The position numbers and the translations under genes were made by a program. The notes below the pieces were generated by a model. The model saw only the letters and a program-made list of their open reading frames with translations, did no database searches and was not told where the DNA came from. A stretch of DNA of 64,000 nt, from NCBI GenBank assembly GCA_019113165.1, contig DXHV01000060.1, positions 1 to 64,000 of the forward strand, given 5' to 3'. Shown here in pieces: positions 29,571 to 38,883 of the stretch. The stretch is from Candidatus Desulfovibrio intestinipullorum (GTDB lineage: Bacteria > Desulfobacterota > Desulfovibrionia > Desulfovibrionales > Desulfovibrionaceae). Numbering within the stretch: the stretch's first letter is position 1; the number at the start of each line of letters is the position of its first letter.

Positions 29571-31022
29571 ATGAAGATGCAGACCATATTTGAAAAATCC
29601 GTTCCCGGACGCCGTACCACGGGGCTTGCTCCCGAGGCTGCCCTGCATCGTGCGAACGAGCTTGTGCCGGGCGAACTCACCCGTGCCCAGGCCGTGCGCC
29701 TGCCCGAATGCTCGGAACTTGATGTCGTCCGTCACTTCACGCAGCTTGCCAAGCTCAACTACAGCGTGGACGCCAACTTCTATCCCCTGGGATCGTGCAC
29801 AATGAAGTACAATCCCAAGGTCACCGAAGTGGTGGCTGCCCTGCCGGGCTTCAACAAGGTGCATCCGCTTCTGGCCCGCATAGGCAACGGCCAGGGCTGC
29901 CAGGGCTCCATGCACTGCCTCTATGTGCTGGAGCGCAGCCTGTGTGCCATTACCGGCATGGAGGCCTTCACCCTGCAGCCCATGGCAGGCGCCAACGGCG
30001 AGTTCACCGGCGTCTCCATCATTGCCGCCTACCACCGTTCCAAGGGCCGTGACCGCCGCATCATGCTCATTCCCGATGCCGCCCACGGCACCAATCCGGC
30101 CTCTGCCGCCATGGCAGGGTTCACGGTCGTGGAACTGCCCTCCAGGGACGGCATGGTGGATCCCGAGGCCGTGAAGGCAGCCATGGACAAATACGGCGAG
30201 AATATTGCCGGCCTCATGATGACCTGCCCCAACACCCTGGGCCTCATGGAAGTGCACCTCAGAGAAGTGGCAGCTCTGCTGCACAGCATCGATGCCCTGG
30301 TCTACTACGATGGCGCCAACATGAACGCCATCCTGGGCAAGATGCGCGTGGGCGACGTGGGCTTTGACGTTGTGCACCTGAACCTGCACAAGACCTTTGC
30401 CACGCCTCATGGTGGAGGCGGTCCCGGCGCCGGTCCGGTGGGTGTGTGCGAGCGCCTCATCCCCTTCCTGCCCTCGCCGCGCATTACTCGCAAGGCGGAC
30501 GGCAGCTACGAGTTCCTGCCCGACAATCCCGAGAGCATCGGCCATGTGGGGCCCTTCTACGGCAGCTACGGCGTGCTCATGAAGGCTCTGGCCTATATCC
30601 TGCGCCTGGGTGGCGAAGGCCTGGAACGCGTGGCCGAGTACGCCGTGCTCAATGCCAACTACCTGCGTGCAAAGCTCAAGGACGTTCTGGACGAACCCTA
30701 TGACCGCATCTGCATGCATGAGTTCGTGGCCTCCGCTCCGGCCGGCCTGAAGGCCCTGGACATTGCCAAGGGCCTGCTGGAACTGGGCTTCCACGCGCCG
30801 ACCATGTACTTCCCCCTGCTTGTGCACGAATGCCTCATGCCCGAGCCCACGGAAACGGAAAGCATGCAGACCCTGGATGCCTTCTGTGATGCCGTGCACG
30901 CCATCGTGGCCCGTGCCAAGGAAGATCCGGAGTATCTGGCCGAAGCACCCCGCGGCCTGCCGGTCTCCCGTCTCGACGAGACCGAAGCGGCCAGGAAGAT
31001 GCATCTGACCGAAGACATGTAG
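29571..31022 (+). CDS. gcvPB: Glycine dehydrogenase (decarboxylating) subunit 2
   Basis: LNYSVDANFYPLGSCTMKYNPKV...HGTNPASAAMAGF...LNLHKTFATPHGGGGPGAGPVGV. Confidence 0.98.
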   Translation: MKMQTIFEKSVPGRRTTGLAPEAALHRANELVPGELTRAQAVRLPECSELDVVRHFTQLAKLNYSVDANFYPLGSCTMKYNPKVTEVVAALPGFNKVHPLLARIGNGQGCQGSMHCLYVLERSLCAITGMEAFTLQPMAGANGEFTGVSIIAAYHRSKGRDRRIMLIPDAAHGTNPASAAMAGFTVVELPSRDGMVDPEAVKAAMDKYGENIAGLMMTCPNTLGLMEVHLREVAALLHSIDALVYYDGANMNAILGKMRVGDVGFDVVHLNLHKTFATPHGGGGPGAGPVGVCERLIPFLPSPRITRKADGSYEFLPDNPESIGHVGPFYGSYGVLMKALAYILRLGGEGLERVAEYAVLNANYLRAKLKDVLDEPYDRICMHEFVASAPAGLKALDIAKGLLELGFHAPTMYFPLLVHECLMPEPTETESMQTLDAFCDAVHAIVARAKEDPEYLAEAPRGLPVSRLDETEAARKMHLTEDM

Positions 31023-31078
31023 CAAGAGGCCGGGAGAACGTGTCCGTTTGCTTCTCCCTGCAGTTGACCTGATTTTGA

Positions 31079-31133
31079 AAAGCACAGAGGTGTGTTGCGT
31101 TCCACGCGACTCCTCTGTGCTTCTTCCTTTTTC
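31079..31133 (+). terminator. Rho-independent terminator of gcv operon
   Basis: AAGCACAGAGG...CCTCTGTGCTT followed by CTTCCTTTTT. Confidence 0.85.
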
Positions 31134-31702
31134 CGGCTTTTTTTTTGCCCTGTGCCCGGTCTTTGCGCCAGGACATGGCGTCCCGGGCAGCCGTCAGGAA
31201 TGGCAGTGTCGGGCTGCGGTGAGATGGTCTTTTTTTGCCGTGAATGGAATGGACAAAAGAAAGTCCGTACACTGGAGGATGCCTGCCAGGCAGGATTTTC
31301 CTGCAGAATGCGATGTGCGCAGAGGAGAGGTCTTGTTATTCCACTACAAAAAAACAGGCAGGACGAACCCAGTGACCTGTGAAACTGTGCATGGAAAGTA
31401 CATTGCAGAAAAAGAGAAGAAGCTTTTCATTTTGTGAATGAGAAATGAGCACTTTATTTCTGTTTCTGAACAAATGGTGATAATTACTTGACAATACTAA
31501 AAAGTTGGTGTAACTAAGTCTAGATAGCTTTCAAGTCTTTGTACAGGGCTCTCCCGCAAAAAGAAGACTCTTTTCTGCGCTGATGAGTCTTTTTGCAGAG
31601 GGAAAGCCGCTTGATAATCACTCGCATTCTGCATGTTTTTGATGGTAACTGCTGTGTGGATAGGCAGTTTGTGAATATTTCCACTTTTGTGCTTTGGCCC
31701 TA

Positions 31703-31712
31703 TTGTATACAA
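31703..31712. promoter_or_regulatory. Candidate GntR(FadR-subfamily)-type operator upstream of lut genes
   Basis: Palindrome TTGTATACAA within ATTGTATACAAAATTGG, about 30 nt upstream of the ATG. Confidence 0.4.
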
Positions 31713-31744
31713 AATTGGTCTTATAATGGACGCAGGAGACCTTT

Positions 31745-32380
31745 ATGTCCAACATCAACCCGGAACTTGTAGAAAAATTTACTGCGATGGCGCAAGCTGT
31801 CGCTGCTACAGTCGCTGAAGTTCCTTCCAAGGAAGAAGCCTTCAAATACGTCGTGGATCTGTGCCTTTCCAAGGATCCCTGTGAACTGCTCGCCGACGAG
31901 CCGGGCACAGAAAAAGGCCCCCTTGGTCCGAACCGCGTGCCGACCCGTGTGCAGCGCGTGCTTGCTGCTCCCTCTCTGAATGACGAGGACTTTGCCCTGC
32001 TTGATAAGCTCTGCCAGGAAAAGGGCATCCTCTGCCTGCGCGACAAGGTGCGTCAGTATGCTGCCGGTATCGACATCGGCATCAACGAGGCTGTGGCTGC
32101 CGTGGCCGCAAGCGGCACCTGTCTTTGCCCCACCACGGACGAAGACGTGCGTCTGGCCGGCATGATCAGCGAAATCAGCGTCGTGCTGCTGAAGAAATCG
32201 GACATCTATCCCGACCTTCCTTCCGTGGCTGGCATAATGCGCGAAGCAATCGGCAACGGCCCCGAAGGAAGCTTCACCACCCTGATCACTGGTCCGAGCC
32301 GTACCGCCGATATCGAATGTGTTGGCGCTGTCGGCGTCCATGGTCCGCTCATGATGCATGTTCTTCTCCTGGAGGCCTAA
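31745..32380 (+). CDS. LUD domain lactate utilization protein (LutC/YkgG family)
   Basis: Domain pattern ...ASGTCLCPTTDEDVRLAGMISEISVVLLKKSDIYPDL...TLITGPSRTADIECVGAVGVHGPLMMHVLLLEA. Confidence 0.9.
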   Translation: MSNINPELVEKFTAMAQAVAATVAEVPSKEEAFKYVVDLCLSKDPCELLADEPGTEKGPLGPNRVPTRVQRVLAAPSLNDEDFALLDKLCQEKGILCLRDKVRQYAAGIDIGINEAVAAVAASGTCLCPTTDEDVRLAGMISEISVVLLKKSDIYPDLPSVAGIMREAIGNGPEGSFTTLITGPSRTADIECVGAVGVHGPLMMHVLLLEA

Positions 32381-32383
32381 GCA

Positions 32384-34543
32384 ATGCAACAAGCACCCAA
32401 GACATACGGCGAGTACAGCAAAGAAATTGATGAAGCTCTGAACGATCCGCAGCTTCGCAAGACTCTGGACAAGTACTCCATTACCTATCGCACCAACCGC
32501 GCCGTTGTGATGCGTGACATTGATGAGGCGACTCTGATCCACGAAATCGCCGAATTCAAGGACGATGCCGCCGCCCACATGGAAGAGCTGTACCAGCAGT
32601 TCAAGGCCGAGGCCGAAAAGCGCGGCGTGCATGTCTACCGTGCCGCCACGGCCGCCGAAGCCAATCAGCTCATTTCCGACATCGCCAGGAAGGAAGGCGT
32701 CAAGCGCATCGTCAAGTCCAAGTCCATGACTTCGGAAGAGACGCAGCTCAACCACAAGCTCATCGCCGACGGCTACATTGTGGACGAAACCGACCTTGGC
32801 GAATGGATTCTCCAGCTGCGCCACGAGACCCCCTCGCACATGGTCATGCCCGCTATTCACCTGAGCCGCTATCAGGTGGCCGAAGACTTCTCCAAGGTCA
32901 CCCAGGTGAAGCAGGATCCCGACATTGATCGCCTGGTCAAGGTGGCCCGCGTGCAGCTGCGCCGCAAGTTCATTGCCGGCGACATGGGCATCACGGGCTG
33001 CAACTTCGCCATTGCCGAATGCGGCGCCATCACCACGGTCACCAACGAAGGCAACGCCCGCATGGTCGAGACCATGCCCCGCGTGCACACCGTGCTGGTG
33101 GGCCTGGACAAGCTCGTGCGCTCCATTGACGATGTCATGATCGCCCTGCAGATTCTGCCCCGCAATGCCACGGCCCAGCGCATCACCTCCTACGTGTCCT
33201 GGGTCTGCGGTCCCACCAAGTGGAAGGGCTCCGCGGACGGCCAGAAGAGCATGCACATTGTCTTCCTGGACAATGGCCGTACCAGGGTTGCCAAGGATCC
33301 CATCTTCAAGCAGGTCTTCCGCTGCGTGCGCTGCGGTGCCTGTACCAACGTCTGCCCCGTCTTCCGTCTCATTGGCGGTCACAAGATGGGCTACATCTAC
33401 ATGGGCGCCATCGGTCTCATCCTGACCTACCTCTACCACGGCGAAGACAAGGCCAAGATTCTCAGCCAGAACTGCATCGGCTGCGAAGCCTGCCACCATG
33501 TCTGCTCCGGCGGCATTGACCTGCCCATGCTGAACCGCGAAGTGCGCAATCGTCTTGTGGACGACGGCGATGGCAATGCCATGGGTTCCCTCATGAAGAT
33601 TGTCATGACGAACCGCAAGATGTTCCACAACCTGCTGCGCTTTGCCAGCAAGGCCCAGCGCCCCTTCACCGCCGGTACCCAGTTCCAGCGCCACCTGCCC
33701 ATGATCTTCCTGAAGAAGCACGACTTCAAGGCCCTGCCCGCCATTGCCGACAAGGCCTTCCGTGATCAGTGGGGCGATATTGCACCCAAGGTGAGCAATC
33801 CCAAGTACCGTGTGGCCCTCTTTGCCGGCTGCGCCGAAGACTTCATCTATCCCGAACAGCTTGTGGCTGCCGTGAAGATCCTGGCTGCCTGCAACGTGGC
33901 CGTGGACTTCCCCATGGATCAGACCTGCTGCGGTCTGCCCCTGGGCATGATGGGCCAGCGCAAGGCCGTGCAGACAGTGGCCCGCCAGAACGTGCGCGCC
34001 TTTGCCGACGGCAATTACGACTACATTATTACCCTGTGCGCCAGCTGCGGTTCCACCCTCAAGAAGCAGTACGGAAACTACCTGGCCAATGATCCCGACA
34101 TCTCCTACGGTGTCGTGTCCCGCTTCCAGGACAAGATCATTGACCTGAGCTCCTTCCTGCGCGATGTGCTGGATCTGAAGCCCGAAGACTTTGTCAACAC
34201 CCATGAGAAGGTCACCTTCCATGCCTCCTGCCATCAGTGCCGTGCCCTGAAGGCTGCCGACAAGTCCCGCGATCTCATCAAGGATGTGGCCGACTACGTG
34301 CCCTGCTTCGAAGAAGAAGTGTGCTGCGGCTTTGGCGGCACCTATTCCGTGAAGTTCCCCATCATCTCCAAGGAAATCATCGAGAGGAAGGTGAAGAGCA
34401 TCGCCGAGACCAAGGCCGAGCGCGTGGTCATGGACTGCCCCGGCTGCGTCCTGCAGATCCGTGGCGCCGTGGAAAAGGAAAAGCTCAACGTCAAGGTCAC
34501 ACACCTCTCCGAACTGCTGGCTGACAAGATTCAGCCCAAGTAG
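32384..34543 (+). CDS. LutB/LldF-type LUD + ferredoxin + CCG-domain fusion (lactate oxidation Fe-S protein)
   Basis: KRIVKSKSMTSEETQLNHKL, FAIAECGAITTVTNEGNARM, FRCVRCGACTNVCPVFR, ILSQNCIGCEACHHVC; C-terminal CCG motifs FPMDQTCCGLPLGMMG and CCGFGGTYSVKFP. Confidence 0.92.
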   Translation: MQQAPKTYGEYSKEIDEALNDPQLRKTLDKYSITYRTNRAVVMRDIDEATLIHEIAEFKDDAAAHMEELYQQFKAEAEKRGVHVYRAATAAEANQLISDIARKEGVKRIVKSKSMTSEETQLNHKLIADGYIVDETDLGEWILQLRHETPSHMVMPAIHLSRYQVAEDFSKVTQVKQDPDIDRLVKVARVQLRRKFIAGDMGITGCNFAIAECGAITTVTNEGNARMVETMPRVHTVLVGLDKLVRSIDDVMIALQILPRNATAQRITSYVSWVCGPTKWKGSADGQKSMHIVFLDNGRTRVAKDPIFKQVFRCVRCGACTNVCPVFRLIGGHKMGYIYMGAIGLILTYLYHGEDKAKILSQNCIGCEACHHVCSGGIDLPMLNREVRNRLVDDGDGNAMGSLMKIVMTNRKMFHNLLRFASKAQRPFTAGTQFQRHLPMIFLKKHDFKALPAIADKAFRDQWGDIAPKVSNPKYRVALFAGCAEDFIYPEQLVAAVKILAACNVAVDFPMDQTCCGLPLGMMGQRKAVQTVARQNVRAFADGNYDYIITLCASCGSTLKKQYGNYLANDPDISYGVVSRFQDKIIDLSSFLRDVLDLKPEDFVNTHEKVTFHASCHQCRALKAADKSRDLIKDVADYVPCFEEEVCCGFGGTYSVKFPIISKEIIERKVKSIAETKAERVVMDCPGCVLQIRGAVEKEKLNVKVTHLSELLADKIQPK

Positions 34544-34601
34544 CAGGATTCGAAGAAACGTGCCGGCTCTTTGAACGAGGAGCCTGACGCCCGAATGTGA
34601 A

Positions 34602-34641
34602 GAGGGGCCGGAAACAGGACGTGTCCTGTTTCCGGCCCCTC
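34602..34641. repeat. Perfect 19-bp-arm palindromic hairpin between convergent genes
   Basis: GAGGGGCCGGAAACAGGAC-GT-GTCCTGTTTCCGGCCCCTC. Confidence 0.9.
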
Positions 34642-34701
34642 ATTGCGTCTGAGGCCACGAAGAAGTCGAGACATGAGGCTTGCGCCTCTGGCTCTGTGTC
34701 C

Positions 34702-35508
34702 CTACGGCAGCACAGAGCCTAGTGTCTCGGCAATGACCGTGGGTTTGCGTTGCTCCAGCAGGGCTTCTTCCAGGGTGGCCTCGCCGCTCAGGACCAGGAT
34801 GAAGTCAATGCCTGCGTTTTCCGCCAGGCGCTTGTCCGTGCTCAGACGATCGCCTGCCATGACCAGGGCCGACGGAGGGTAGAGCCTGAAGAGCGGTTCC
34901 AGAACTTCGGTATTGGGCTTGCCGAAGATCTTTTCCGGACGCCGGCCCGTGGCAATTTCGTAGAGGCCGAGAAAGCTGCCCACATCAGGAAGCGGACCTT
35001 CCGGCGAAGGACAGACAAGATCCGGGTGGGTGGCAAAGAAGCGGACTTTGGGCTTTTGCAGGAGCAGGGCCGAACGGGCCAGCTTTTCGTAGGTGAGCTC
35101 GGTGTCGTAGGCCAGGATGACGCACTGTGCTTCTTCCTCTGTCTGGACAAGTTCTGGCATGCGCCGGGCAAGGTCGGCCCTGAAGGCCGTATTGCCCACG
35201 ACATAGGCGCGCTTTATGCCTTCCTCCACAAGAAAGTCCACAAGCGGAGTTGTGGGGGCCAGAAACTGTTCCAGCCTGGCCGGAATGCCCATGCGGTTCA
35301 GCTTGTCCACATAGGTGGCCGGCGAGTGGGAGGTGTTGTTGCTCAGAAAGCGGAAGTCAAAGCGCTCCCAGTTGCGCAGGATGCCGGCAACGGCCGGGGC
35401 AATGGGAATGGATCCAAGATAGACGGTGCCGTCCAGATCCAGAACAACGCAGCGCTTTTCTGACCAGTCAATGGCGGACGTGTTGTCCGGGGAAGCGTTG
35501 GTCTGCAT
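34702..35508 (-). CDS. HAD-IIA family hydrolase (NagD-like)
   Basis: CVVLDLDGTVYLGSIPIAPA...FRFLSNNTSHSPATYVDKL...GKPNTEVLEPLF...ALVMAGDRLSTDKRLAENAGIDFILVLSG. Confidence 0.92.
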   Translation of the reverse strand: MQTNASPDNTSAIDWSEKRCVVLDLDGTVYLGSIPIAPAVAGILRNWERFDFRFLSNNTSHSPATYVDKLNRMGIPARLEQFLAPTTPLVDFLVEEGIKRAYVVGNTAFRADLARRMPELVQTEEEAQCVILAYDTELTYEKLARSALLLQKPKVRFFATHPDLVCPSPEGPLPDVGSFLGLYEIATGRRPEKIFGKPNTEVLEPLFRLYPPSALVMAGDRLSTDKRLAENAGIDFILVLSGEATLEEALLEQRKPTVIAETLGSVLP

Positions 35509-35868
35509 GGCAATCTTCTTTGGTACGGGATTCAGGAGAAAGTGAAGGGATGCGGAGAGGGGACAGATTCCTGTCTGCAGGGACAATAGATGAATTTGGA
35601 GCCTTGGGCCAGACACAGGAGAATGGCCGCCAGGGCAGGAAAATACGCACAGACAGAATATTTGTAGTAAATGTAGTATAATGTATCAGTCTGTTCTGCG
35701 GACGGACGTCAACGCAGCCCGATTTGTTCTTCCCCTGGACAGACAGGGAAGCAGGACGGGAAAGAACGATAAAAACAGATTGTTTCAAGTGGTTATAGTG
35801 TACAAAACCATGAAGAGTTGACGGTAGATAGTAGTAATGTTACAAAATCATGTCAATTTTTCGTTCTT

Positions 35869-35884
35869 TGCATAAAATTATGCA
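35869..35884. promoter_or_regulatory. 16-bp palindrome upstream of glpAB
   Basis: TGCATAA-AA-TTATGCA. Confidence 0.35.
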
Positions 35885-35950
35885 GCATCCATGGTGGATC
35901 TTCCCCCGGGCACGAAAAGTGTACGACCCGCAGGGAAAGGGTGGATTGTG

Positions 35951-38872
35951 ATGGAAACGACGGTTGTTATCATAGGCGGTGGTGCCACGGGTACCGGCAT
36001 ACTGCGTGACCTCTCCATGCGCGGCATTCCGGCCATATTGTTCGAGCAGGGCGGCCTGTGTCACGGGACAAGCTCCCGCTTTCACGGGCTTTTGCACAGT
36101 GGCGGCCGCTATGCCGTGAGCGACAGTGAGGCTGCGGCCGAGTGCATCCGGGAAAACACCATACTGCGCTCCATAGGCAGGCAGTGCATCCATGAGACCG
36201 GAGGCCTCTTTGTCCTGACCGAAGATGACGATCCGGCCTATGTTGATCAGTGGGTGAAAGGCTGTGCTGCTGCCGGCATCAGTGCCAGGGAACTGGATCC
36301 TGCAGAGGCCCTGCGCCTGGAGCCTGCCCTGAATCCACATCTCAAACGCGTCTTTCATGTACCGGATGCGGCCGTGGACGGCTTTCGCCTGGTCCTGCAC
36401 AATGCCATGAGCGCACAGCGCTATGGCGGACAGTTTTGCACCTACCACGAGGTGTTGGGCATTGCCACGGCCAATGGCCGGGTCACGGGCGTGGATGTGG
36501 TGGACCAGCAGACCGGCCAGGCCAGACGGGTCCATTGCCGGATCGTCATCAATGCCGCAGGTTCCTGGAGCGGCCGGGTAGCAGCCCTGGCAGGCCTGCA
36601 TGTGCCGGTGACGCCGGACAAGGGCACGCTCATTGTCTTCAACCACCGCTGCACCTCCCATGTGGTGAACAGGCTGCACAAGAGTTCGGACGGCGACATC
36701 TTCGTGCCCAACGGATCCGTGACCATCCTGGGCACAACCTCGCAGACCGTGGACGATCCCGGCGACTTTCATGCCACTACCGGGGAGGCCCTGCGCCTGC
36801 TCGATCTGGGACGCCCCCTCTTTCCCCGGATTGACCGCTTCCGCATTCTGCGTGTCTTTGCCGGCACACGCCCCCTGTACACGCCGGGTACTGCCGCAGG
36901 CCGTTCGGCCTCCAGGGGCTTTCACATCAGCGATCATGCCGAAGAGGGGCTGGAAGGCCTGTACACCATTTTCGGCGGCAAGCTGACCACCTACAGGCTC
37001 ATGGCCGAAAAGATGGCAGACATGGTGGCCGAGCGGCTTAACGTTACTGTCCCCTGCCGCACGGCCGAGGAAGCGCTCATCCACGAAGTGTCACAGGAGC
37101 TCCGCGAACAGGCGGCCCGCATCTTTGCCGTGCAGGGCCTGGACCTTGTGGCCGACCGTCTTGGCGACGACTTTGCCTCCTGCGTTGCCGACAATGCCGG
37201 CCGCAAGCGGGCCGCCAATCCCCTGCTGTGCGAATGCGAAATGGTGTCTGCGGCCGAGCTGCTCCATGTGGCCAGACAGCCGTCCACCCATTCGCTCAAT
37301 GATTTGCGCCTGCGCACCCGTCTTGGCATGGGCACCTGCCAGGGCACCTTCTGTGCCCTGCGGGCGGCCTCCTTCCTGGTGGAGCAGGGCATATGCCTTG
37401 GCAAGGATCCCTTAAGCGACATGCGCAACTTTGTGCAGGAGCGCTGGAAGGGCACACGGCCCGTCTTCTGGGGGCAGCTTGCCAGGGAAATGGAATTTGC
37501 CCGCAACCTTTATGCCGGCACCCTGGGCACGGAGCCCGGTACGGTGTCCGTGCCCGAGGTCCGGGTGGAGACCAGGGCCCGCCAGAACTCGCAGACAGGC
37601 AGGGTCCGGACGAGCAGGGTGGCGGATCTGGTTGTCGTGGGCGCGGGCCTGAGTGGTCTGTGGGCTGCCTGTGTGGCCGCCCGGGCAGGCCGCAGGGTCT
37701 GTGTGCTGACCAGGGGCGCAGGAAGCCTGCACATAGGCTCGGCCACCATTGATGTGCTGGGCATGACGGGTGCAGGCCAGGTCTTGGGGGATCCTCTGGC
37801 GCATATTGCCAGGCTGCCTGCACGGCACCCCTATGTCCTGCTGGGACGCAGGAAGGTTGGCGCAGCCCTGGCGTCCTTTGCCAGCTTCTGTACCAGGGCG
37901 GGCTTTCCCCTGTACGGAGCAGGGGAGGAGGACGTCCTGCACAACAGCCTGCTGCCCACAGCCCTGGGCACGAGCAAGATTTCCTGTCTCTATCCGGAAA
38001 GCCTCAATCCGGCCCCCCTGACCAGGGCACGGCGCATTGTGGTCTGCGGCATAGAGGGCCTGCGCGACTGCATGCCCGGCATGGCCGTCTACAATCTGCG
38101 CAGGCGACCGGAGTTTGCCGACAGGATGATTACAGCCAGCTGGCTGCCCAGTCCTTGGCCTGGCGGTACCCGCACTCAGACAGCCCTGGATGTGGCCCGT
38201 ACCCTGGAGAGTGCGCCCTGCCGGGAGTTTTATACAGCCCTGGGACGCGTGGCCACCGGTGCCGAAGTAGTCCTTGTGCCGCCCATTGCCGGCACAAGGC
38301 CGGACAGCACGGTCCTGCACAGACTGAGCAAGGCTGCAGGCTGTCCGGTGGTGGAAATGACGGGTCTTCCTCCGGGCGTGACCGGCATGCGCCTGGGCAG
38401 GCTCCTGCTGGACGAGCTGCGCAGGGCAGGCGTCCCGGTCCTTGAAAATGCCACGGTGACAGGGTGCGAGATAGAGGGCCAGCGCCTGCAGGCCGTGCGG
38501 ACAAGCCATGAGGATGGCGAGCGCCGCTATGTGGCGGATCACTTCATCATTGCCACGGGCGGCATGGTGAGCGGCGGGCTTGTGCTGCAGCCGGGCGTGG
38601 CCAGGGAACCCATCCTGGGCCTTGAATGTGCCACTCCGGGAGAGACAGAGACCTGGACTGCGGCCAATCCCTTTGCCTCGCAGCCTGTGGCCTACCTGGG
38701 CGTGCCGGTTCTGCCTACTCTGGAACCGAGTCTTGACGGAGAAGAGCCCCTGTTGCGCAATGTGCGCTATGCAGGCCGCATGCTCGCAGGCTGTGACACG
38801 GCCTTCGAGCGCAGCGGCAATGGCCTGGCGCTGGCAACAGCCTCGGCCGCGGCGCTGGAGCCGTGGCTTTAG
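35951..38872 (+). CDS. glpAB: Anaerobic glycerol-3-phosphate dehydrogenase, fused subunits A and B (GlpA-GlpB)
   Basis: N-terminal GlpA (TTVVIIGGGATGTGILRDLSMRGIPAILFEQGGLCHGTSSRFHGLLHSGGRYAVSD; BFD-like CECEM...GTCQG), then a second Rossmann motif VADLVVVGAGLSGLWAACVAARAGRRVCVLTRG typical of GlpB, in one uninterrupted ORF. Confidence 0.9.
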   Translation: METTVVIIGGGATGTGILRDLSMRGIPAILFEQGGLCHGTSSRFHGLLHSGGRYAVSDSEAAAECIRENTILRSIGRQCIHETGGLFVLTEDDDPAYVDQWVKGCAAAGISARELDPAEALRLEPALNPHLKRVFHVPDAAVDGFRLVLHNAMSAQRYGGQFCTYHEVLGIATANGRVTGVDVVDQQTGQARRVHCRIVINAAGSWSGRVAALAGLHVPVTPDKGTLIVFNHRCTSHVVNRLHKSSDGDIFVPNGSVTILGTTSQTVDDPGDFHATTGEALRLLDLGRPLFPRIDRFRILRVFAGTRPLYTPGTAAGRSASRGFHISDHAEEGLEGLYTIFGGKLTTYRLMAEKMADMVAERLNVTVPCRTAEEALIHEVSQELREQAARIFAVQGLDLVADRLGDDFASCVADNAGRKRAANPLLCECEMVSAAELLHVARQPSTHSLNDLRLRTRLGMGTCQGTFCALRAASFLVEQGICLGKDPLSDMRNFVQERWKGTRPVFWGQLAREMEFARNLYAGTLGTEPGTVSVPEVRVETRARQNSQTGRVRTSRVADLVVVGAGLSGLWAACVAARAGRRVCVLTRGAGSLHIGSATIDVLGMTGAGQVLGDPLAHIARLPARHPYVLLGRRKVGAALASFASFCTRAGFPLYGAGEEDVLHNSLLPTALGTSKISCLYPESLNPAPLTRARRIVVCGIEGLRDCMPGMAVYNLRRRPEFADRMITASWLPSPWPGGTRTQTALDVARTLESAPCREFYTALGRVATGAEVVLVPPIAGTRPDSTVLHRLSKAAGCPVVEMTGLPPGVTGMRLGRLLLDELRRAGVPVLENATVTGCEIEGQRLQAVRTSHEDGERRYVADHFIIATGGMVSGGLVLQPGVAREPILGLECATPGETETWTAANPFASQPVAYLGVPVLPTLEPSLDGEEPLLRNVRYAGRMLAGCDTAFERSGNGLALATASAAALEPWL

Positions 38873-38883
38873 GGAGAACAATC

